From the NCBI GenBank assembly GCA_963715405.1, contig OY970239.1, positions 372,001 to 436,000 of the forward strand: 64,000 nt of DNA. The letters are read 5' to 3'. This document shows positions 10,550-18,898 of the stretch, in pieces. The DNA is from JALZKA01 sp963715405. Its GTDB lineage: Bacteria > Actinomycetota > Thermoleophilia > Solirubrobacterales > 70-9. Positions within the stretch are counted from its first letter, which is position 1. Every line of letters starts with the position of its first letter. A model generated the notes under the pieces. The model was not told where the DNA came from. It saw only the letters and a program-made list of their open reading frames with translations, and did not search any database. Both the position numbers and the translations under genes were made by a program.

Positions 10550-11531
10550 ATGCGCGGGAATTCCACCTCTCGGCGAAAGCCGACCTCCGCTCGAGATCGA
10601 GGTCAGGCCTCCCTGCCCCTACCGGATGCCCGTCGCGCGGGCGGATGGACGGCGTCATGCGCTCGCGCGAAGGGGTCCTCACGCGGCTCCTCCACATCGG
10701 CGGCGCGCCGATCGTCGTCCACGGCTGGCAGCGCCGCGACGGCTCCGTGGCGATCCGCGCAGTCGCCGCGGAACCCGACGCCGAGTTGCCGGCCGCACGC
10801 GCTCGAGGAAGCGGTCACCCGGATGCGCTTCTCGCTCGCGGTCGACGACGACCTCACGCCCTTCTACAAGGAGTTCAAGCGAGATCCGTTCATCGGCCCG
10901 GCGATCCGCCGGCGGCCCGTGGCTTCGCGCCAAGCGCCGCCCGTTCGCGTGGGAGGCGCTTGCCTGGGCGATCACCGAGCAGCTCATCGAGTCCTCGCGC
11001 GCGGCGCAGATCCAGAAGCGGATCATCCGGCGCGTGGGGGAGGACCAGCACGTGGAAGGGGAAGGGCGCCGAGCACCGGCCGCTCTCGGATCTGCCCTGC
11101 CACACGACTTTCGCCGGCATGGCGCCGGCCGAACTCGCGAGCTGCGACCTGGCTCCAGCGCGCTCGCTCGCAATGGTGAAGTGCGCGAAGCGAGGTGGCA
11201 TCGGGACGCGCCGACCCGGCCGACCCGGCGGCCGACGCTCGCTTCGAGCGCATCTCGGAGATCGGCCCGTGGACGCTCCAGTGCCTGGGACTCTTCGGCC
11301 GCGGCGAGTTCGACTCGCTGCCCGCGGGCGACCTCGCCTACGTGAAGCTGGTCGGCGTCGCGCAGGGGCTCGGCCGCCGCGCGATGGTCTCAGAGGTGGA
11401 GGAGTTCTACGCGCGCTACGAGCCGTTCCGAGCTCTCGCGGGAGTCTTCTCGCTCAGCCATTACTCGTCGGCTCAGAGCAAGGCCCGAGGCCTGCCGATG
11501 GCGCCGGACCATCCACGCCGACGCGGCCTAG
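10550..11531 (+). pseudogene. AlkA-type DNA-3-methyladenine glycosylase, frameshifted
   Basis: The sequence begins around LEIEVRPPCPYRM and DGVMRSREGVLTRLLHIGGA, the usual N-terminal domain start of AlkA-like HhH-GPD glycosylases. It continues RRPFAWEALAWAITEQLIES and TFAGMAPAELASCDL. The helix-hairpin-helix ISEIGPWTLQCLGLFGRGEF is followed by the catalytic aspartate region PAGDLAYVKLVG. These enzymes remove alkylated bases in base excision repair. Segments lie in all three frames with about four frameshifts. The exact start is uncertain because no start codon sits in the first coding frame. Confidence 0.65.
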
Positions 11532-11563
11532 CCGATCGAGGCCCTACACCGACGCCGCTTCGC

Positions 11564-11608
11564 CGAGGGAAGGAAAAGTTCAATAGGGAGTGCAAATCCC
11601 TTCCCTCG
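11564..11608 (+). repeat. Family A 45-nt hairpin repeat, copy 1
   Basis: Outer arms CGAGGGAAGG and CCTTCCCTCG pair perfectly and enclose a 25-nt loop containing the constant core CAATAGGGAGTGCA. Other copies, all exactly 45 nt and in the same orientation, are at 19376, 49054 and 49997. This copy lies between the AlkA-like gene and the flavin oxidoreductase gene, about 65 bases before the latter's start. Confidence 0.85.
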
Positions 11609-11674
11609 CGGTGTGTGGCGCTGGCGGGCAGGCCGCGGGTCGACCGACAGCCGTACGAAGTATCGTCCGGCTTG

Positions 11675-12802
11675 ATGGCGACGCGCGTAGTGATCCTCGG
11701 CGCGGGCTTCGCCGGCTTGGAGCTAGCGACGCGGCTGTCGGAGTCGGCCGCCGACGAGTTCGAGGTGACTCTCATCGACCGCAACGACTCCTTCGGATTC
11801 GGCTTCTCGAAGCTCGATCTCCTCCTCGGCCTCAAGAGCATGGATGAGGTGCGACTCCCTTACGACCGCGTCAACAAGCCCGGCGTCACCTTCCTTCAGG
11901 AGACGATCACCGAGATCGATCCCGGTGCACGTCGTGTGAAGACGGATGGCGGCGCATACGACGCCGACATTCTCGCCATCGCCCTCGGAGCCGACTATGA
12001 CTTCGCGGCGACGCGAGGGTGGAACGAGGATCGCTGCGAGTACTACTCCTTCGCGGGTGCGGAGCGCATGCGGGATGTCGTCGCGGGCTTCGGCGGTGGA
12101 CGGATCGTGATCGGCATTCTCGGCCACCCCTACAAGTGCCCGCCCGCGCCGTTCGAGGGCGCCTTTCTCCTCCACGATCAGCTTGTCGAGCGGGGGGTGC
12201 GCGAGAAGTGCGAGATCCGGGTGATCGGCCCGATGGCGGCGCCGGTGCCCGTGACGGAGGAAGTGTCACAGGCGTTCCTCGGGGCGCTCGGAGAGCGCGA
12301 CATCGAGTACGTGGCCAAGCAAACGATCGAGCGGGTAGACCCCGACCGAGGCGAAGCGCATCTTGGGGGCGACGAGAGCGTCGCCTTCGACCTCTTCGTG
12401 GGCATCCCGGTCCACCGCGTACCCGAGGTGGTCTCGAAATCAGGGCTGGCGCCGGGCGGCTGGATACCCGTCGCGCGCGACAACCTCGCGACAGAGCACG
12501 AAGGGGTCTACGCGCTCGGCGATTGCACTTCGCTGCCAATGGCAAAGGCGGGCGTGTTCGCCGAGAATGCGGCCGGGGTTGTGGCCGACGACATCATCGC
12601 GAAGCAGAGAGGCGGCACGCTCGAGCGGCGCTACGAGGGCATCGGCAGTTGCTACCTGGAGTTCGGCGGCGGGCGGGTTGCAAAGGTCCAAGCGAACTTC
12701 CTTGGTGGACCCTTGCCCACCGGCCAGCTCGTTGGGCCGAGCCTCGAACTCGCGGACGAGAAGCGCGAGTTCGCGAGGAGCCGCGAAGAGCGCTGGTTTT
12801 GA
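11675..12802 (+). CDS. NAD(P)/FAD-dependent oxidoreductase, sulfide:quinone reductase-like
   Basis: An intact protein of 375 residues. It opens with the FAD-binding Rossmann motif VVILGAGFAGLELATRL and carries the second FAD-contact signature EGVYALGDCTSLPMAKAGVF near residue 275, both typical of the NDH-2/SQR group of pyridine nucleotide-disulfide oxidoreductases. A Cys in GHPYKCPPAPFEGAF matches the conserved segment of sulfide:quinone reductases and related flavocytochromes. It probably passes electrons to quinone at the membrane face. The substrate is not certain because I cannot confirm the full set of SQR cysteines. The ATG at 11675 was chosen because homology begins at once. Confidence 0.75.
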   Translation: MATRVVILGAGFAGLELATRLSESAADEFEVTLIDRNDSFGFGFSKLDLLLGLKSMDEVRLPYDRVNKPGVTFLQETITEIDPGARRVKTDGGAYDADILAIALGADYDFAATRGWNEDRCEYYSFAGAERMRDVVAGFGGGRIVIGILGHPYKCPPAPFEGAFLLHDQLVERGVREKCEIRVIGPMAAPVPVTEEVSQAFLGALGERDIEYVAKQTIERVDPDRGEAHLGGDESVAFDLFVGIPVHRVPEVVSKSGLAPGGWIPVARDNLATEHEGVYALGDCTSLPMAKAGVFAENAAGVVADDIIAKQRGGTLERRYEGIGSCYLEFGGGRVAKVQANFLGGPLPTGQLVGPSLELADEKREFARSREERWF

Positions 12803-12934
12803 TGACCTGCTACCGAGAGCTCGCCGAGGGCCCGGCTCGCAGGGCGCTTCTGCTGATCCGGATCCAACCTTCCTCCAACTCACCGGTGAAACAATCGTCG
12901 TGTCCCCGCAAAGACCGACCGAGGAGAGATCACG

Positions 12935-13093
12935 ATGGCGCGACAGATCAACTGCGAGTGCGGCCAGGTCATCACCGGTGCCGACGATGACGAGCTCGTC
13001 AAGAAGGCTGAGGAGCACGTAAACGAGAACCACCCGGACCTGGTCGGGAAGCTCTCGCGCGACGACTTCCTGGCGATGGCCGAGGAGGAGTAG
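12935..13093 (+). CDS. DUF1059 family small protein
   Basis: This 52-residue protein starts at an ATG following GAGGAGA. ARQINCECGQVITGADDDEL and the later HVNENHPDLVGKLSRDD match the DUF1059 pattern: a Cys pair near the N-terminus, then a short helical region with a conserved His. The two cysteines in NCECG might bind metal. Function is unknown. It is a single gene, convergent with the BTAD regulator downstream. Confidence 0.8.
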   Translation: MARQINCECGQVITGADDDELVKKAEEHVNENHPDLVGKLSRDDFLAMAEEE

Positions 13094-13132
13094 CGCCGAG
13101 GGAGCATGCGGCGCGCAGGCTTGACGCGACGC

Positions 13133-13885
13133 CTACTGGCTCACGAGCTCTTGGTACAGCTCTCTAACCGACGCGCTCGGCGTTGTGCCGAGCTCGTCGC
13201 GAAGCAGGCCGCGGAGGCGCTCGTGCACCCGCACGGCCTCTGCCACGTTCTCCTGGGCAGCCAGCGCTCGCATGAGGTGCAGATAACCGGACTCGCGGAA
13301 CGGCGCGATCTCAACGAGCGTGCGCGCCGCCCGCTCGGTCGATGCGAGCTCGGTGCCTCCCAGGCCGAGGCCTGCGCTGGCTACGCATTCGAGCGCGCGG
13401 ATCCGCGTCTCCTCGAGGTCGCCCCGGACCTCGTCGATCCACGGCGCCTCCGCTCCGCGGAGAAAGCCGCGCGTCGCCGTGTGAAGGGCGGCGCGCGCGG
13501 GCGCCCAGGCGCGGGTCCACTCGCGCGCGGCGACCGCCGACTCCGCCTCGTGAAGCCTCTCTGAGGCAGCTTCGATGTCGACGAACGCCCCGGGCGCCAG
13601 TTCCAGCCGCGGCTCATCGCGCCCGACGAGTACCTCGGCGCCGAGTGTCTTCCGTAGCTTCGACAACAGCGACTTCAGCGAGGAATCAACGGCCGGTAGG
13701 CCGGTCTCCGGCCAGAGCGCCTCGGCGAGCTCGGAGCGCGTCGCTGGTGAATGGCGGCGCGTGACGAGGTAGGCGAAGAGCATCCGCCCCTGCCGGCTCG
13801 GGAGTTCGTCCTCGATCCGCCGGCCGTCGAGGATGACCACGAGGCGGCCACAGAGCTGCACGCGGGTTGATGCCGAAGGATCCAA
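13133..13885 (-). CDS. BTAD-domain (SARP-like) transcriptional regulator
   Basis: 250 residues. The N-terminal part (VQLCGRLVVILDGRRIEDEL, GRMLFAYLVTRRHSPATRSE, SSLKSLLSKLRKTLG) is the winged helix-turn-helix of OmpR/SARP type. The rest (YLHLMRALAAQENVAEAVRV, LRDELGTTPSASVRELYQEL) is the bacterial transcriptional activation domain. There is no ATPase or TPR module as in large SARPs, so this is a short form. A TTG at 13885 is the apparent start; a GTG eight codons in would also keep the domain whole. The target is unknown. Confidence 0.85.
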   Translation of the reverse strand: MDPSASTRVQLCGRLVVILDGRRIEDELPSRQGRMLFAYLVTRRHSPATRSELAEALWPETGLPAVDSSLKSLLSKLRKTLGAEVLVGRDEPRLELAPGAFVDIEAASERLHEAESAVAAREWTRAWAPARAALHTATRGFLRGAEAPWIDEVRGDLEETRIRALECVASAGLGLGGTELASTERAARTLVEIAPFRESGYLHLMRALAAQENVAEAVRVHERLRGLLRDELGTTPSASVRELYQELVSQ

Positions 13886-14174
13886 CCTTCGTCAGGCCGC
13901 TGGCGGAGGAGTCTTGATATCCGGCGATTGCGCTGTGCTCTGAAGCTGCCTTCCTGCCATCTGAGGCAGGACTTGGGTATAGACGTAAGCCATCAGGGCA
14001 ATCTTCTCACGAACGTCATGAATGACCGGCGGAGGCAACGTGCTCGTCCTGAGTTGGGCTGCTGACTGATCGAGCTCCCCCCAGGCTTGACCTGCCGCGC
14101 GAGTAGGCCGGTCGGATGTATATTGCGCTCAAGCGCGCTTCCGACGCCGGGGGCGCTAAAGCGAAGGGGGCGTC
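13886..14174. other. Divergent intergenic region
   Basis: This 289-base gap separates the BTAD gene (minus) from the secreted protein gene (plus), so it must hold both promoters. A TTGACC at 14086 and a TATATT at 14120 lie too far apart for an ordinary sigma-70 promoter. The sequence just before the ATG (GCGAAGGGGG) supplies a ribosome binding site. No gene or RNA was recognised. Confidence 0.4.
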
Positions 14175-14948
14175 ATGTCCGAACGGATCCGGAGGTACCT
14201 GCACCAGAACGTCTTGGGCCTCGTGGCGATCTTCATCGCCCTGACCGGGACGGCGATTGCCCTGCCGGGGAAGAACACAGTTCAGAGCAACGACATTGGG
14301 CCAGGCGAGCAGGTGGGGAACGGCGACACCAAGTCCATCAATGGGAGCTGGATCGCGAACGGCTCGATTGCCCTCGACGACCTCGCTAGCGACTCGGTAA
14401 ACGAAAACAAGGTCGCGGACGGCACGTTGGAGGGCCAGGACATTCTCGATCCGACCCGCTCGGTTGGGATACCCCTTGCGTCATTCATCGACTGCCAGAC
14501 CAACAGTGGCGCGTTCCTGGACTTCACAAGCGGAGTCGATGCGACGCCGGACTTCCAGAACTCCTCGACAGACGGCGCGGGGTTCACGATTCGATTCGAT
14601 GCGGACATAGGAAGCCAGGACGAGGACTCCGAGATCTGCTCCCAGCTGCTGGTGCCCGATGACTACGTATCGGGCGGAGCGCTGACGGTCCGCTATTCCA
14701 AGGACTCACCGGCCGGTGTGGTGGAGCAGATCAGCTGCGCGGTGTCGGTGAATAGCGGAGCCCTCAACGCGGCCAGCGTCGACACAGGTCCGGGACTGCC
14801 GACGGACGTCGTCACCTGCAACCCGAGTTTCACCGCGGCCCCGGGCGACAGCCTGAGCTTCTACCTCGCTGTCACCACGGACGCGGCCTCCATCAACAAC
14901 GAGGTCGACTTTCACGCGGTGCGATTCGACTATCTGGCGGAGCAGTGA
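14175..14948 (+). CDS. Secreted protein with N-terminal signal and beta-rich domain
   Basis: 257 residues. After a basic start, LGLVAIFIALTGTAIALPG acts as a signal peptide. A low-complexity passage follows with short Asn/Ser/Asp-rich steps (SIALDDLASDSVNENKVADG), resembling the repeat-like N-termini of secreted proteins common in Thermoleophilia. The second half is a beta-rich domain (GFTIRFDADIGSQDEDSEI, FYLAVTTDAASINNEVDFHA) with two well-separated cysteines. Function is unknown; a cell-surface location is likely. A good Shine-Dalgarno (GAAGGGGG) precedes the ATG. Confidence 0.7.
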   Translation: MSERIRRYLHQNVLGLVAIFIALTGTAIALPGKNTVQSNDIGPGEQVGNGDTKSINGSWIANGSIALDDLASDSVNENKVADGTLEGQDILDPTRSVGIPLASFIDCQTNSGAFLDFTSGVDATPDFQNSSTDGAGFTIRFDADIGSQDEDSEICSQLLVPDDYVSGGALTVRYSKDSPAGVVEQISCAVSVNSGALNAASVDTGPGLPTDVVTCNPSFTAAPGDSLSFYLAVTTDAASINNEVDFHAVRFDYLAEQ

Positions 14949-14976
14949 ACTAGGCAGAGCTAGATCCAGCTTAAAG

Positions 14977-15065
14977 CGGAGAGGGTGGGATTCGAACCCA
15001 CGAGGCAGCTTTCACCGCCCACACGATTTCCAGTCGTGCACCTTAAGCCACTCGGTCACCTCTCC
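14977..15065 (-). tRNA. tRNA-Ser (anticodon GGA)
   Basis: Reading the minus strand, the acceptor GGAGAGG pairs with CCTCTCC. The anticodon arm is CACGA-CTGGAAA-TCGTG with anticodon GGA. A long variable arm follows, and the T-loop is GGTTCGAATCC. The long variable arm and anticodon together mean serine. The discriminator is G and no CCA is encoded. The 23-base gap to the next gene (15088) is ordinary. Confidence 0.95.
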
Positions 15066-15087
15066 AGTGGCGCCGCGAAGCGTAGCC

Positions 15088-15879
15088 TCAGACGTGTCCC
15101 GCCCGTGTCGCCCTGATGAGGGCCCACGCCGCAAGGGCGAAGAAGAAAAGAGCCGGAACCAGGAGGTTTCCGGCGAGAAACTCGCCGATGCTTTGCGAAG
15201 CGCCGGCGAGAGCGTCGCCGAGGCCACCTCCCGGGTCGTCGACGCCGCCACGGGCGTCGGGGAGCCAGTAGGCGACCGAGATCGCGCCGCCCCCGATCAC
15301 CGGAATCGCGCCGATCGCTCGCCGGAACGCCCCTGATCTACTCAGGGCGTAGCCAACCGAGTTGCCTGCCGCCGATATCGCCGCGAAGGTGGTGGCCGAT
15401 CCGGCCAGCACCAGGATGGCCGCGCCGATCACTCCGCCCGCGCCCTGCTCGGCTGAGCGCTCCAGCAGGCGGTGGAGAATGCCGAGCAGACCCGGCATGG
15501 AGATCACGGCGAACGCAAGGGCAAAGCACGCCGTTGCGCTTGCGCTGTCCCCCCGCATGATTCGGCTGGAGCGAATTGCCAGGCCGAGCCCGACCAAGAC
15601 CAGGCCGGCCGACAACAACAGGTTGGGAATGGCGAGCCCGTCTGAGATGTCGAGCCCAAGCTCCTCGAGGCCGGCAGCGAGGAGCAACGCGAAGGCAAAG
15701 ACGAGGCCGGCAAGCGTCCCTCTCAAGACGCCTCCCTTGAGCGATGCGGAAAGACCGGCGCCCGGCCGGTTCTCCGCAGCGATGCTGAGGCCGAATGCGG
15801 CAAGCGCCCAAGGGAGTCCTGCGGGCGCCAACGGTGCGAGGAGGCCCAACGCGAACGCGAAGGCGACGGCGCCGGTCAT
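15088..15879 (-). CDS. Polytopic membrane protein, transporter-like, unknown substrate
   Basis: 263 residues with about six to eight hydrophobic helices (FAFALGLLAPLAPAGLPWAL, LAGLVFAFALLLAAGLEELG, ACFALAFAVISMPGLLGIL, LLVPALFFFALAAWALIRA). The compact helix pattern with small residues resembles the LysE/CcdA type of membrane protein but lacks motifs I could rely on. The start ATG overlaps the stop of the upstream sulfatase gene (ATGA), so the two are translationally coupled and probably act on the same cell-surface process. Confidence 0.6.
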   Translation of the reverse strand: MTGAVAFAFALGLLAPLAPAGLPWALAAFGLSIAAENRPGAGLSASLKGGVLRGTLAGLVFAFALLLAAGLEELGLDISDGLAIPNLLLSAGLVLVGLGLAIRSSRIMRGDSASATACFALAFAVISMPGLLGILHRLLERSAEQGAGGVIGAAILVLAGSATTFAAISAAGNSVGYALSRSGAFRRAIGAIPVIGGGAISVAYWLPDARGGVDDPGGGLGDALAGASQSIGEFLAGNLLVPALFFFALAAWALIRATRAGHV

Positions 15880-17507
15880 CTCGACCTCACCCGTCGACCC
15901 AGCCTGAAAAGGCCCGCGAGCACCAGGGCGAGCAGGCTGAGGCCGATCACTGTTGCGCTGGCGACGTTCGTCGCCTGATGCTCGGTCACAGGGCCGTCTT
16001 CGACGGGACCTCCGGGCTCGTCGCGCAAACATCCGCTCCCCGCACAGGTGCGAAGTGCTTCGGCGCGCTCCGCGAGATCCTTCTTCAGCTCGGCGGCCTC
16101 GGGCTCGGCCGCGATGTTCTCGAGCTCATACGGGTCCTTGCGCAGGTCGTAGAGCTCCTCCTCGCCGGCCCGCCAGCGAATGTACTTGTGCCGCAGTGTC
16201 CGGATTCCGTAATACGGGAGCTGAGCGTCGATCACGGGGTCGCCGATCTCGAAGGTGAGCTCGGGCGCCAGAGCTTCGACGAGCAGCGCTCGATCGGGTG
16301 GCGCGCTGCCGTCCAAGAGCCGCAGCAGCGAGATCCCGTCGAGCTCCCGGCCCGGCTCTGCACGGGCGGCATCGACGATCGTGGCGGTCAGGTCGTGGTT
16401 GACGACGAGGTCGTCCACGCGCTCGCCGCGGGGAATCCCCGGGCCGGCGATCGCCAGCGGCACCTGGATGCTCTCCTCGTATGCGACGTACTTCTCGTCA
16501 GGAATCCGGTGCTGGCCCTGGAGGTATCCCTGGTCCGACGTGTAGATGAAGACGGTGTTGGAAAGCTCTCCCGTCTCGCGCAGGCTTTCCATCAAGCGCC
16601 CGACGGCGTCATCCGCCGCGCGTAAGGCCCCGAGCCGGCCGCGGTGGTCCTCCTCAAGCTCGGCGATCTCCTCCTCGCCGAGGAGCGGCGAGTTCGCGAT
16701 GTCGGGCGGCTTGTCTGAAATGTCCTCCTCGTTGAACGACGGACCGCGCGGCAGCTCGGTGTCGTCGTACGTGTCGGCGTAACGCTCGGGAGGCCGCGGG
16801 TCGGGGCCGTCCGGGCTGGGCCGGATCCTCCCGACCCCCTCGAAGTCGAACTCGCGGTGGGCGGCGATCGGCGCGAAGTAAAGGAAGAACGGCTGATCCC
16901 CGGCCGCCTGGGTCAGAGCCTCCTCGGCGATCGCCCCCGTGACGTCCGCCTGGTAATCGGACTCGTCGCGTGAGCCGAAGTAATCGACCGGCTCGAATGC
17001 GAGTGCGAGTGGCAGGCCCTCCGGTGGCGTTCGATCCTCCTCCACGCTGATCCGCGCGAGATCAATCGCCTGGCCGACGTACTCGCGGTCGCCGTAGTAG
17101 CGAAGCGATCCGTTGTCGTTGACCGCGTAGTTGAAGTAGTTGTAGGTGGAGAAGTCGACGAGGCCGTTCCAGTCGTCCCACCCCGGCGGCACGAGGCTGG
17201 GATCGATGCCGCCGTACTCGTTGAGGTACTTGCCGACGAACGCCGTCAAGTAGCCGGAGTCCTGCAGCCACGCGGGAAGGGTGTTCTCCTGTTCTTCGAA
17301 GTTGTCGAAGCCGCCGCCGGTCGAGAAGAAGTTGCCGAGGACGCGGTGGTTGTGCGCGTACTGGCCGGTGAGAAAGCTCGCGCGGGCAGGACAGCAGAGC
17401 GAGTACGAGGCGAACGCGCGGGTGAACTCGGTCCCTCGGCTGGCAAGCCGCCTGTAGTTGGGCATGAGCTGGAGGTCGCGGGGCGTGACGTCGTCGGTCA
17501 TGACCAC
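15876..17507 (-). CDS. Type I sulfatase/arylsulfatase family protein with C-terminal membrane anchor
   Basis: About 543 residues from the first ATG. CCPARASFLTGQ near residue 40 contains the C-x-P-x-R site whose first Cys is converted to formylglycine, the catalytic residue of type I sulfatases. Other family marks are VVMTDDV before it (metal aspartates), FFLYFAPIAAHREFDF and IYTSDQGYLQGQHR. The end (SATVIGLSLLALVLAGLFRL, then RRVRSR) is a membrane anchor with basic tail. Coding sequence continues upstream of the ATG: LSALSALALLGALLHASGAA reads as a signal peptide in the same frame, yet no ATG, GTG or TTG precedes it before a stop at about 17648. The real start is therefore unclear. Confidence 0.8.
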   Translation of the reverse strand: MVMTDDVTPRDLQLMPNYRRLASRGTEFTRAFASYSLCCPARASFLTGQYAHNHRVLGNFFSTGGGFDNFEEQENTLPAWLQDSGYLTAFVGKYLNEYGGIDPSLVPPGWDDWNGLVDFSTYNYFNYAVNDNGSLRYYGDREYVGQAIDLARISVEEDRTPPEGLPLALAFEPVDYFGSRDESDYQADVTGAIAEEALTQAAGDQPFFLYFAPIAAHREFDFEGVGRIRPSPDGPDPRPPERYADTYDDTELPRGPSFNEEDISDKPPDIANSPLLGEEEIAELEEDHRGRLGALRAADDAVGRLMESLRETGELSNTVFIYTSDQGYLQGQHRIPDEKYVAYEESIQVPLAIAGPGIPRGERVDDLVVNHDLTATIVDAARAEPGRELDGISLLRLLDGSAPPDRALLVEALAPELTFEIGDPVIDAQLPYYGIRTLRHKYIRWRAGEEELYDLRKDPYELENIAAEPEAAELKKDLAERAEALRTCAGSGCLRDEPGGPVEDGPVTEHQATNVASATVIGLSLLALVLAGLFRLGRRVRSR

Positions 17508-17598
17508 GACGACGTTCGGCTGGTCCGCAGCGACCGGCTTTGCCGCTGCACCGCTCGCGTGCAGCAGCGCGCCGAGAAGCGCGAGTGCGCTCAGAGCG

Positions 17599-17902
17599 CT
17601 AAGCGAGCGCTGGAGCCTGGGGGAGATGTTCGAGCGCCTTGTTCATGTCGTCCTCGGAGAACTCGATGTCCTCGAGCTCACCGCGGTGGAACTGGTCGTA
17701 GGCGGCCATGTCGAAGTAGCCGTGGCCGCAGAGGTTGAAGAGGATCACTCGTTCCCTCGCCGGCTTCCTCGGCCTCGTGGGTGATGGCCTGCGCCTCGAT
17801 CATGCCCTCTTTCACGAGCGCGCAGACGGCCGAGGCGTCACCGTGGTAGCGCAAGCCACCGGCGTGGACCGGCGGCAGGAGGTACTTCACGGGCTCGGGC
17901 AC
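17599..17902 (-). pseudogene. Remnant of a TrpB2-like tryptophan synthase beta chain (C-terminal fragment)
   Basis: LPPVHAGGLRYHGDASAVC and LVKEGMIEAQA, then in another frame ILFNLCGHGYFDMAAYDQFH, are recognisable as the last part of TrpB2-type PLP enzymes. Compared with the family, the first 300 or so residues are missing. So is the stretch of about 30 residues that normally lies between the two pieces (the FARTEGI/PESAHA region), and there is a frameshift at the join. The remnant ends at 17599, inside the sequence that reads as the sulfatase signal peptide. It is a deletion relic rather than a working gene. Confidence 0.65.
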
Positions 17903-17944
17903 GGAGCGATTCTATGCGCGAGATGGCGCGCTTATTCGCCGGCG

Positions 17945-18295
17945 TTAAGGCTTCAGGCCGATTCGCCGGTCGAATCCGGCTGGCGCGTGAATATTCAGCA
18001 TCCGAATCGGCACTTCTCCCTTGTTCTTGAACCCATGTTCGACCCCGGGCGGAACCAGGACGAACGTGCCCGGCGGCGCGCTCACTTGGTCGCCTTCGAC
18101 AATGAACGTCATCGTGCCCTCGAGGATGAAGAACGAGTCATCCTCCTTCTCATGAGTGTGCGACTCAAGCTCGCGGCCTGCCTCGATCGTGATGATCGCG
18201 AGATTGAACCGTGGCGTGTCAGACGTCCGTGCGAGGAACTCGACATTTCCCAGTACGTGGCCCTCACCGGGGGGGACGACAATCACCGCGTTCAT
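17945..18295 (-). CDS. Cupin-domain protein
   Basis: 116 residues. ELESHTHEKEDDSFFILEGT is cupin motif 1 (G-x5-HxH-x3,4-E-x6-G in slightly modified form), and GTFVLVPPGVEHGFKNKGEV is motif 2 with its conserved PxGxxH. The two histidines in SHTH, the Glu and the later His would bind a metal ion. Small cupins of this type are dioxygenases, isomerases or sensors; the substrate cannot be guessed. It is followed at 18303 by a lipoprotein gene on the same strand with only a short gap. Confidence 0.85.
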   Translation of the reverse strand: MNAVIVVPPGEGHVLGNVEFLARTSDTPRFNLAIITIEAGRELESHTHEKEDDSFFILEGTMTFIVEGDQVSAPPGTFVLVPPGVEHGFKNKGEVPIRMLNIHAPAGFDRRIGLKP

Positions 18296-18302
18296 GACTT
18301 GA

Positions 18303-18857
18303 TTAGCCCGCCTGGATGGTTCCGATGAAATCGAAGCTCTGGCGTGAGAGCTGGAATCCGCCTTCGTCGTCGAGGAGGCAGGTGACCCCGGTCTCCGCAC
18401 TCTCGCACGTAAGGGGCCCGGCGGAGATGGCTTCTCCGTAAGGCAACTCGTCGCCTTGGCCGAGGACCGTGTCACCCGCGCAGACGAACCGAGCGGTGCC
18501 CGATGAGTCAAGTGTGATCCCCTGCCCATAGTCGGTGTCAGGCGGACAGTTATCGGGCCGTGGGCCGGGCTCCCATTCGCGCTCGGCGATGTCGCAGCGG
18601 ACCTCTTTCGGATCGAGTGCGCAGCCGATGTTTCCGGTCGGGCTCTGAAAGAAGACGATTCCGCCCGAGTCTCCCAATCCGGCTTCCTCGTCTTCGGCCT
18701 GACTGCCGGCCTCGTTCGCGTCAGTGCCGGTCGTCGTTGTCTCGGTGACCGTGGTGGTCTCCGTGGCCGGCTCTGAATCGTCGTCGTCACCACCGCACGA
18801 GGCGAGTGCAACGGCGGCGATGGCGAGGGCAACGCTGGCCCTGACGGAGGTCTTCAT
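18303..18857 (-). CDS. Putative lipoprotein with Thr-rich linker
   Basis: 184 residues. The N-terminus MKTSVRASVALAIAAVALAS followed by CGGDDDD is a lipoprotein signal with lipobox LASC. Next is a Thr/Glu-rich linker (TTTVTETTTTGTDANEAGSQ), then a domain with five cysteines around FFQSPTGNIGCALDPKEVRC, CPPDTDYGQGITLDSSGTA and GPLTCESAETGVTCLLDDEG. SPTGNIGC is typical of a small family of secreted actinobacterial proteins. It is probably membrane-tethered on the outside. The ATG at 18857 is preferred over 18878 because the signal peptide begins there. Confidence 0.65.
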   Translation of the reverse strand: MKTSVRASVALAIAAVALASCGGDDDDSEPATETTTVTETTTTGTDANEAGSQAEDEEAGLGDSGGIVFFQSPTGNIGCALDPKEVRCDIAEREWEPGPRPDNCPPDTDYGQGITLDSSGTARFVCAGDTVLGQGDELPYGEAISAGPLTCESAETGVTCLLDDEGGFQLSRQSFDFIGTIQAG

Positions 18858-18898
18858 GGTCGCCACGATACGCCTCATCCTCTGGCTACGATCGAGCC

